Source: Bacteroidia bacterium (GTDB lineage: Bacteria > Bacteroidota > Bacteroidia > Bacteroidales > GCA-2748055). From it: 10,045 nt of DNA. The position numbers and the translations under genes are program-made. Below are positions 1-5,462 of this stretch, in pieces. Positions within the stretch are counted from its first letter, which is position 1. Each line of letters begins with the position of its first letter. Where the stretch lies: NCBI GenBank assembly GCA_030596245.1, contig JAUVKN010000137.1:1-10045 (forward strand), read 5' to 3'. The notes below the pieces were generated by a model. It searched no databases. It was not told the DNA's origin and saw only the letters and a list, made by a program, of their open reading frames with translations.

Positions 1-411
1 TTCTATCTTGCGCAGGAGCTCGCCGGGAAGAAAATATGGTACACTGCACCGGAATACCAGATTCTTGACAACTTCGGCAATCATATTGACAATACCCTGG
101 GTAAAGATGGCAATAGAAGGGCCGGAAGTCTATATGATCTGATTCCTCCCGATCCTCAAAATGCAAAAGGGCCCATGGAGTGGAACTCGGCTGAGATCAT
201 CTCCTATGAGGGTACCATTGCCTACAGAATGAATGGAGAGACTACGTTGGAATTCCATCTGTGGACCGATGAGTGGAAGGCGATGATAGCCGATAGCAAG
301 TTTCCCGATTTCAATCCCGATTTTGCCGATGTGGCAAAAACAGGATTTATCGGATTGCAGGACCATGGCCATGCGGTCTGGTTCAGTAACATCAAAATTA
401 AGGAGCTGTAG
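1..411 (+). CDS. DUF1080 / 3-keto-disaccharide hydrolase-like protein, 3' end only
   Basis: The frame is open from the first base to a TAG at 409-411, giving the last 136 residues; the start lies to the left of the window. The visible part reads like the second half of a DUF1080 jelly-roll domain: a YQILDN strand, then an asparagine-rich loop, RRAGSLYDLIPP, a WNSAEI segment (the usual place of the 'gewN' motif), and a C-terminal GFIGLQDHGHAVWFSNIKIKEL tail split by the conserved GLQDHG motif. Members of this family are usually exported and are found in glycan or glycoside utilisation clusters; some hydrolyse 3-keto-glycosides. No signal peptide can be judged because the N-terminus is absent. 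A strong terminator follows 35 bases after the stop, so this is the last gene of its transcript. Family assignment is secure; the substrate is unknown. Confidence 0.88.
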   Translation, partial: FYLAQELAGKKIWYTAPEYQILDNFGNHIDNTLGKDGNRRAGSLYDLIPPDPQNAKGPMEWNSAEIISYEGTIAYRMNGETTLEFHLWTDEWKAMIADSKFPDFNPDFADVAKTGFIGLQDHGHAVWFSNIKIKEL

Positions 412-446
412 TTCTGTTAGAATTGCATTTCCCAGTTACAATGGAG

Positions 447-479
447 GAGGGTGTATCAAAAGGTACACCCTCTTTTTTT
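447..479 (+). terminator. Intrinsic terminator of the DUF1080 gene
   Basis: GAGGGTGTA at 447-455 pairs perfectly with TACACCCTC at 464-472. This makes a 9-bp stem with an 8-base loop, followed directly by seven T residues at 473-479. It lies 35 bases after the stop codon in the right orientation. This is a textbook Rho-independent terminator. Confidence 0.93.
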
Positions 480-656
480 GTCATACCCAGTCGTTGCTTA
501 AAAACTTTTCTTCGCAAACTTTTGTAGGCTTCCTCCCGGGTATACTAAAAAAAGCAGTGTCTAATTGGTACCTCTATTGAAAACACATGACTTGATAACC
601 AGGGGTTGGTGCTAATAAATAAAGGGCTGTCCTCTTTTTGTTTCGAACGGATATAT

Positions 657-707
657 AAAAAAGGGGCCTACAAATATTTACGAAGTAAAGATTTTAAGCC
701 CCGTTTT
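657..707 (-). terminator. Long hairpin terminator, second behind the NagB-PIG-L gene, possibly bidirectional
   Basis: Read on the minus strand, GGGGC (702-698) and GCCCC (667-663) close a long imperfect hairpin. About 17 base pairs form in three blocks: an 8-bp outer block with one G-U pair, a 4-bp AAAT/ATTT block, and a 5-bp TTTAC/GTAAA block around a TTC loop. A single bulged G and a single mismatch separate the blocks. Six T residues follow on the minus strand (662-657). On the plus strand the same stem is followed by G then TTTT (704-707), so it may also stop leftover plus-strand transcription. It lies just past the first minus-strand terminator, giving two in tandem. Confidence 0.72.
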
Positions 708-720
708 AGATATGCTGAAG

Positions 721-750
721 AAAAAAAAGAGGTGATTAAAGAACCACCCC
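721..750 (-). terminator. Intrinsic terminator overlapping the stop of the NagB-PIG-L gene
   Basis: On the minus strand, GGGGTG (750-745) pairs with CACCTC (734-729), with one G-U pair and a 10-base loop. A run of eight T residues (728-721) follows. The TAA stop of the fusion gene (738-736) is inside the loop, so the left stem arm is coding sequence for the last residues. The stem is short, which may be why a longer hairpin follows. Confidence 0.7.
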
Positions 751-3057
751 CTCCATGGATTTTTCCAGTTCACGGGCATGGGTCAGAAACTCCTCCAGAC
801 TCATCTCCTTGAAGAAAAGGAGCCCATGGGTGGTCCTCACCCTGGCGCTCTTATGCTGGTAAAAATAGTTCTTACCTGTCAATAACTGGACTGTTTTAAG
901 TTGTTCCACCCAGATTCTCTTGGTAAGGTCACTGAATTTCCCATCGTGCTGGTAGCTGGGAAAAGAGGCATCCACCTGGCTCAGATAACTATTGGTAAAT
1001 GCATCTTCCATTATCCCCATAGCATTCAGCGAAACCGGTACAATACAGTTGATCTCTGCCGGATGGAACCGGTACCACACATTTCTGTAACCCCAGATCC
1101 TTAGTTTGGAAAGGTCCTCTTCCTCGCTCCACATCTTAAGCGCTTCTGCAATCACCTGTAGTACTTTATAGTGCGTATCAGGTCCGCTGCCCTCCGGATC
1201 GAACGCCAGGCTCACCACTGTAGGCCGAATCTGCCTTAATTCCTCGAGAATGGGTTGCACATCCCGATCCCGTTTGGGCTGTTCTGTAAAAACATCTCCC
1301 GTATAGAAACCAAGTCGCAAGTGGTGAACATTCTTCGTCTGAATCCCGAAGTAAGCCCAAACCAGTTCCTCTTCAAATTCACGGATCATCCCCTTCAGCT
1401 TCTGAATGTCAGAAAGGTTGATTTCGCCATCGTAACTCTTTTTCAGGATCATCATGATGTTGTTGATCTCATCCCTGAGTTGATCGATACTTTTCACACC
1501 ATACAAGCCCACAATGTCCCTTACCAGGCGATGTGCCAGCCCCCTGCGACGTTCATACTCCTCTCCGGACGCCACCTTTAGCAGGTAATGGTTCACATCC
1601 TTATCGCGTTTATACTGGTACCCCGTCTTAAAAAAATCGGGATAATTCGTCATCTGTATCTGGCCATTATCCAGGAAGTTTTTGGTATCTTCCAGTGCTT
1701 CAATAACAAATCTGTTAGTCACCGCTGTAAACCCGGAAGTCAGGATTGAGAAATAACTGGTATTGGTACTGTTTCTTACGAGCCGGTGGACATGCGGATT
1801 GATCCCAAGCATGATGTCATCGTGATGGGGTCCGGTATGGTAATAGACCTGGTTCTGTTCCCGAACCATCCCCTTCTGGAACTTCTCTTCAGTGGAAGCA
1901 ATTACAGAAGTAACTGTATCTTGACCCAGGTTGGGGATCATCTTGCAATACCGGTCCGCCTTCAGATCACTCATGGTGAGGTGGTGACCATATTTTTCCA
2001 ATTTCGTGCAAAGATCAATTACAGCCCGGTCTGTTTTCTCCTGTGTCCAATCTCCTTCCTTATAATATGCATCCACCGAAGCCTGCAATCCGGTTGCTGC
2101 ACTGGTGGTCAGATAAAACCTGGCATGCTCCAGTTTGGAAAGAACACTGGCTGGATATAGGTTAGATGGTTTCTGCTCGAGTGCCTCACGCACCACAGTA
2201 GCCTTGGCCTCTCCGGCAGCAAAAATAAGGGCCACAGAATCCGGATTATACGTAATGGTTTCCAATCCTATGGTAATCACCAGCCGGTTCCTGGAAATCT
2301 CAATTCCGCCAAGATCTGAAGCAGCTACAGCCTGCGTCTCAAAATTTGTTTTGGTCATCCGGGTTGTTGAGTAGTGATCGGATCCCCTGACATTGAAAGC
2401 AATGTGTCCGTCCGGTCCAATTCCCCCCAGGAAGAAACCAATGCCTCCTTTGTCCCTGATGCGCTGCTCATAATCGGTACACCAATTATCAATAGCGAAA
2501 ATAGATTGTTGCTGATGCTTCTCAAAATGACTTTTTGGCTCACGGTAGCGCAGTGAAAGATCCACCACGTTGTCGGGAAACACCTCCGAAAAGTGACACC
2601 CCCCTACCAGTGGAATAGTATCAGAATTGATCAACAGGGCGTTTTTCTCATCTAAACCAAATCCTCCAATATAATACTTCTTCACATAGTTATAGAAACT
2701 GTTGTGCTGACGCGAGCTAATGGGATAGAACTCATCGATCTGAACAAACTGGAGATTCTTCAGGGAAGGTTTGCCCATATCAGAGATGCCATACTTACTG
2801 CGAAGCTCCTTTACCTTTTTATTTTCCCAGTTTTCCAACATATGAGTGGTCCACTTGATAAAATACTCAGGGGTTTTCCCGGTAGGCAGGCTGATCACCC
2901 CGTTGGGATTCTCACTGGCCCACTCAAGAAACCGCAACGCGGTCAGCAATCCCATCAGGGGGAAGTTCTCCACCACAATGTAGGGGAGGTGGGTATTAAT
3001 TTCTGGGGAACCTGATATTTTGTAAAATGCCGACTCAACTTTTGATGTGAAATTCAT
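736..3057 (-). CDS. Glucosamine-6-phosphate deaminase-like / PIG-L (LmbE) deacetylase-like fusion protein
   Basis: A 773-residue cytoplasmic protein with no signal peptide. Residues ~25-330 form a NagB-type sugar-phosphate isomerase domain: LPTGKTPEY (57-65, phosphate loop), QIDEFYP with D108 (enolising Asp), and GGIGPDGHIAFN (211-222) with D216 and H218 matching E. coli NagB D141 and H143. The position of NagB E148 is V223 here. Residues ~395-680 form a PIG-L/LmbE zinc-hydrolase domain: H411-x-D413-D414 matches the H-x-D-D metal motif, and H629 in PDTHYK is a likely third ligand. NagB alone is about 266 residues; long NagB-PIG-L fusions are known in Bacteroidota. Expected activities are amino-sugar deacetylation and deamination of glucosamine-6-phosphate to fructose-6-phosphate and ammonia, but neither is proven here. 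It lies 116 bases downstream of the creatininase-family gene, likely one operon or two adjacent units. The symbol nagB is withheld because of the fusion and the changed residue. Confidence 0.9.
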   Translation of the reverse strand: MNFTSKVESAFYKISGSPEINTHLPYIVVENFPLMGLLTALRFLEWASENPNGVISLPTGKTPEYFIKWTTHMLENWENKKVKELRSKYGISDMGKPSLKNLQFVQIDEFYPISSRQHNSFYNYVKKYYIGGFGLDEKNALLINSDTIPLVGGCHFSEVFPDNVVDLSLRYREPKSHFEKHQQQSIFAIDNWCTDYEQRIRDKGGIGFFLGGIGPDGHIAFNVRGSDHYSTTRMTKTNFETQAVAASDLGGIEISRNRLVITIGLETITYNPDSVALIFAAGEAKATVVREALEQKPSNLYPASVLSKLEHARFYLTTSAATGLQASVDAYYKEGDWTQEKTDRAVIDLCTKLEKYGHHLTMSDLKADRYCKMIPNLGQDTVTSVIASTEEKFQKGMVREQNQVYYHTGPHHDDIMLGINPHVHRLVRNSTNTSYFSILTSGFTAVTNRFVIEALEDTKNFLDNGQIQMTNYPDFFKTGYQYKRDKDVNHYLLKVASGEEYERRRGLAHRLVRDIVGLYGVKSIDQLRDEINNIMMILKKSYDGEINLSDIQKLKGMIREFEEELVWAYFGIQTKNVHHLRLGFYTGDVFTEQPKRDRDVQPILEELRQIRPTVVSLAFDPEGSGPDTHYKVLQVIAEALKMWSEEEDLSKLRIWGYRNVWYRFHPAEINCIVPVSLNAMGIMEDAFTNSYLSQVDASFPSYQHDGKFSDLTKRIWVEQLKTVQLLTGKNYFYQHKSARVRTTHGLLFFKEMSLEEFLTHARELEKSMEGVVL

Positions 3058-3083
3058 TGGATTAGAATATAGTAAACGTGTAA

Positions 3084-3123
3084 CAAAATAGGAGAATTGT
3101 AAAAGTATTCATTTTGCAATTCT
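3084..3123 (-). promoter_or_regulatory. Inverted repeat and possible -7 box in the leader of the NagB-PIG-L gene
   Basis: AGAATTGTAAAA (3093-3104) and TTTTGCAATTCT (3112-3123) form a 12-bp inverted repeat with one G-T mismatch pair and a 7-base spacer. On the minus strand it is followed two bases later by TATTTTG (3090-3084), close to the Bacteroidota -7 consensus TAnnTTTG and 26 bases before the ATG. The layout suits an operator over a promoter for the downstream gene. No long T run follows on the minus strand, so a terminator for the creatininase gene is less likely. No good -33 box was found; the promoter call is weak, the inverted repeat itself is plain. Confidence 0.42.
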
Positions 3124-3173
3124 TATTCAACGATTCCGGGGTAAATTAAAAGAGATGAAAGCGGGCAGAAACA

Positions 3174-3935
3174 TCAACCATAGAGATCCTCAATGTCGGT
3201 TTTCACCAGTCCGGTCATCAACTCGGCCAGTTTCCCGGTAACCGCTTTGAAATACTTCTCTCCTTTCTCTCTGGTAGCCTTCCTGGGATCTCCTATTCCC
3301 GTATCGTCGGTGGTCCTGGTCCACTTTCGTTCTGTCCATGCCCACGATTCGTTCAATGACTCCACTGTAAAACTCCTCGCTTCACCACTACCCGCCTGGT
3401 CCAGTGGTAAAACATGTTCGGGCCATGCATACAACATCAGGCTCGTCTCCATTTCGTCTGCATGGTCGCCCGAATGCTCAAAAATGGTACCCTTGTCCAC
3501 CGACTGGTACCAATTGCAGGTGGAGATAAACATATCGGGAAACTGACGGCCAACCTCCCTGATCATCTGTTTGAAGTCGTTACCCCCATGACCGTTCACG
3601 ATCAAGAGTTTAAGAATCCCATGATTGTCGAGACTTTCCACCAGGTCCTCCAGGATGGAGTGCTGGGTAGAAGGATGGAGGTTCAGGGTAAGCTTGATAT
3701 CGTGTTGTCCGGTGTTTACACCCACAGGTATTGTGGGCAGCACGATTACCTTTGCATTCTTCTCCCACGCCAGCCTGGCTGATTCGTTCACCAGTACATC
3801 CGTCTCAAAGTTATCGGTTCCATAAGGCAGGTGATAATTATGTGCCTCGGTGGCTCCCCATGGCAGGATGGCAAGCTGGTAATCCTGGTCTTTAACACTT
3901 GACCAGTGGTTTTCTGATAATATGTACGGTCTCAT
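3174..3935 (-). CDS. Creatininase-family amidohydrolase
   Basis: A 253-residue cytoplasmic protein from the ATG at 3935. The frame extends eight codons further to a TTG at 3959, but the ATG places the protein start at the usual distance from the first family motif, so I prefer it. Motifs in order: LPWGATEAHNYHLPYGTD (24-41) with metal ligands E30, H32 and D41; NGHGGN (114-119) with H116; and GDHADEMETS (156-165), whose E161 is the expected second-metal ligand. Length fits the family (about 240-270). Members hydrolyse C-N bonds in small cyclic or linear amides: creatinine, formamidopyrimidine intermediates, or peptide maturation as in MftE. Nothing here points to creatine, and no mycofactocin or PQQ genes are visible. 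Lying upstream of the deaminase-deacetylase fusion suggests a role in nitrogen-containing sugar breakdown, which is inference. Family certain; substrate unknown. Confidence 0.9.
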   Translation of the reverse strand: MRPYILSENHWSSVKDQDYQLAILPWGATEAHNYHLPYGTDNFETDVLVNESARLAWEKNAKVIVLPTIPVGVNTGQHDIKLTLNLHPSTQHSILEDLVESLDNHGILKLLIVNGHGGNDFKQMIREVGRQFPDMFISTCNWYQSVDKGTIFEHSGDHADEMETSLMLYAWPEHVLPLDQAGSGEARSFTVESLNESWAWTERKWTRTTDDTGIGDPRKATREKGEKYFKAVTGKLAELMTGLVKTDIEDLYG

Positions 3936-3957
3936 AATGCAGGTTACAATAAAGGAC

Positions 3958-4040
3958 AATTTGAATCTCCTCGCCGCAAGCAGCGGGGAACCGAGTTTTT
4001 ACGAGCTCGACGCAGTCAATGCGCTCGCAGGATTCAAATT
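3958..4040. repeat. REP-like or small palindromic interspersed element (candidate)
   Basis: Outer arms AATTTGAATC (3958-3967) and GATTCAAATT (4031-4040) are perfect 10-bp inverted repeats around 63 bases that are clearly GC-richer than the surrounding DNA. Inside are two further hairpins. The first is TCGCCGC (3971-3977) with GCGGGGA (3983-3989), one mismatch, loop AAGCA. The second is CGCA (4011-4014) with TGCG (4020-4023), loop GTCAA, enclosed by CGAG (4002-4005) and CTCG (4024-4027). The nested, folded layout fits a REP-type or MITE-like unit in an intergenic gap. Copy number elsewhere cannot be seen from this window. Confidence 0.55.
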
Positions 4041-4061
4041 TAGAAAATAATTGTAAAGAAA

Positions 4062-4090
4062 TTTACATCCCAACTGTAATTGTATATTTT
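4062..4090 (+). promoter_or_regulatory. Possible promoter of the serine hydrolase gene
   Basis: TATATTTT (4083-4090) resembles the Bacteroidota -7 consensus TAnnTTTG apart from the last base, with a TTTA (4062-4065) 17 bases upstream in place of the -33 TTTG. It lies 24 bases before the ATG at 4115. The region is so AT-rich that such matches arise by chance, so this is only a candidate. Confidence 0.22.
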
Positions 4091-4114
4091 TACATATCAT
4101 CAAACTACAAATCA

Positions 4115-5416
4115 ATGAAACCATGTAAGAATATTCTGATCACCATTATTTTAGTTGTAATTACAGTCTCTGTAAATGCACAAACCAGCTCCGGTCAAAA
4201 ATCTGCGGCCTTATCCATGGCAACCCCTGTAAGCGTGGGTATCTCTCCGGAAAGATTAAACCGGATCGATGCGATGTGCAAAGAGTCTGTGAAAGACGGG
4301 GATCTGCCTGGCATTGTAGCCCTGGTGGCACGAAATGGTAAAATTGTATTGCACGAGGCGTATGGGATGGCTGACAACCAGTCAAACCGAAAGATGAAAA
4401 AAGATGACATTTTCCGAATAGCCTCACAGAGTAAAGCTATTACATCTACAGCTGTAATGATACTATGGGAAGAGGGGAAATTCAGGTTGGATGATCCTGT
4501 TTCAAAGTACATACCCGGGTTCATGGATCCCATGGTTTTGAAATCTTTCACTTACAAAGACACGAGTTATATCGCCGAACCCGCTAATAAGGAGATCACC
4601 ATCCGGCATTTGCTCACACATACATCGGGTGTTGGTTATGGTGTGATCGACGGAGATGAGCGTTTCAGGATGATCTATCAAAAAGCGGGGATCACAGATC
4701 TCTTCACCACCGAAAACATCAGCATTGAAGAGAGTGTGAAGAAACTGGCCAAACTGCCTCTGCATCATAACCCTGGTGAAAAATTTACCTACAGCGAAGG
4801 TCTTGATGTGTTGGGATATTTCATTGAAATTATTTCGGGGATGCCTTTTGATAAGTTTTTAAGAGAGCGTCTGTTTGATCCGCTGGGTATGGATGATACA
4901 TGGTTTTACCTGCCCGACTCAAAAGCAGACCGGCTGGTTGCTGTGCAAAAAAAGGAAAACGAAACATGGGTTCGCTACCCGGTCACTTTTTACGATACAA
5001 ATTATCCCATCAAAGGCGCCAAACAATTCTTCTCCGGGGGGGCAGGCTTGTCCAGTACGGCAAAAGATTATGCGACTTTTCTTCAAATGTATTTGAATGG
5101 CGGCGAGTTGAACGGAGTCAGGATCTTAAGCAGAACCACCGTTCAATCCATCATGGGCAACCAGGTGGGGGAACTGTGGGGAGGAGACGGGGAGTATTAC
5201 GGCCTGGCTTTTGGTGTAATTGACTCCGGAGGCCAGGATGCTGGAGGCCGGGGCAGTAAAGGCACATTCTCATGGGGTGGTTATTTCAATACCCAGTATT
5301 TTGCCGATCCGGCAGAACAGACCATCGGCGTCATCATGAAGCAAACACAGGGCCCTGTAAATGATGACACCGGCTGGAGATTCCAGTTGCTTGTCAACCA
5401 GTCCATTGATAATTGA
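4115..5416 (+). CDS. Secreted serine hydrolase, beta-lactamase class C / S12 family
   Basis: A 433-residue protein. I chose the ATG at 4115 because it opens a clear signal peptide: MKPCK, a hydrophobic run ILITIILVVITVSV, and a likely type I cleavage after VNA (residue 22). The in-frame ATG at 4019 would add 32 residues and reach into the palindromic element. The mature protein has the S12 serine hydrolase fold: S104-Q-S-K107 is the SxxK nucleophile motif, HLLTHTSG (165-172) is typical of the family, Y226-S-E228 sits at the usual YxN position, and WGG (387-389) matches the region that carries the KTG-like third motif. It ends GVIMKQTQGP, a common closing strand. Members are periplasmic or surface esterases, D-aminopeptidases or beta-lactamase-like enzymes; resistance to antibiotics should not be assumed. 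The next gene starts 46 bases later in the same direction. Confidence 0.9.
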   Translation: MKPCKNILITIILVVITVSVNAQTSSGQKSAALSMATPVSVGISPERLNRIDAMCKESVKDGDLPGIVALVARNGKIVLHEAYGMADNQSNRKMKKDDIFRIASQSKAITSTAVMILWEEGKFRLDDPVSKYIPGFMDPMVLKSFTYKDTSYIAEPANKEITIRHLLTHTSGVGYGVIDGDERFRMIYQKAGITDLFTTENISIEESVKKLAKLPLHHNPGEKFTYSEGLDVLGYFIEIISGMPFDKFLRERLFDPLGMDDTWFYLPDSKADRLVAVQKKENETWVRYPVTFYDTNYPIKGAKQFFSGGAGLSSTAKDYATFLQMYLNGGELNGVRILSRTTVQSIMGNQVGELWGGDGEYYGLAFGVIDSGGQDAGGRGSKGTFSWGGYFNTQYFADPAEQTIGVIMKQTQGPVNDDTGWRFQLLVNQSIDN

Positions 5417-5446
5417 TGATTGATGATTGATGATTGATGATTGATG
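5412..5446 (+). repeat. Tandem 7-bp repeat, five exact copies, at the stop of the serine hydrolase gene
   Basis: The unit ATTGATG is repeated five times without change over 35 bases. The first copy contains the TGA stop of the hydrolase (5414-5416). Because the unit is 7 bases long and contains TGA, successive copies put a stop in all three forward frames. It ends 16 bases before the ATG of the next gene. Confidence 0.95.
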
Positions 5447-5462
5447 CAATAATTGAAAAAAT

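Larger units (their letters stand above)
412..735. other. Convergent intergenic region, no gene seen
   Basis: About 320 bases between the DUF1080 stop and the end of the minus-strand fusion gene. It is AT-rich and holds three terminator-like hairpins, listed separately. The short open frames here (for example 323-580 and 606-812) have no recognisable protein character, and one runs into the opposite gene. In the middle part, about 480-656, I see nothing else I can support. Confidence 0.7.

Noticed and set aside
1786..2160. Plus-strand open frame of 124 residues, and others like it at 1255-1581 and 2704-3015
   Set aside because: All are opposite the NagB-PIG-L gene, whose motifs fix the coding strand. 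No start context or protein signature supports them.
3936..3959. Eight-codon extension of the creatininase-family protein from a TTG
   Set aside because: A TTG start with no supporting ribosome-binding sequence; the ATG at 3935 gives a normal family N-terminus.
4019..4114. Upstream in-frame ATG for the serine hydrolase
   Set aside because: The extra 32 residues come from the palindromic element and AT-rich leader and would bury the clear signal peptide that starts at 4115.
4195..4551. Minus-strand open frames opposite the serine hydrolase (also 4161-4427 and 4502-4768)
   Set aside because: They overlap the SxxK and HTSG motif region of a convincing plus-strand gene and show no features of their own.
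5412..5446. Tandem repeat considered as a CRISPR or replication iteron array
   Set aside because: Units are 7 bases and directly abutting, with no spacers, and no cas or rep gene is near.
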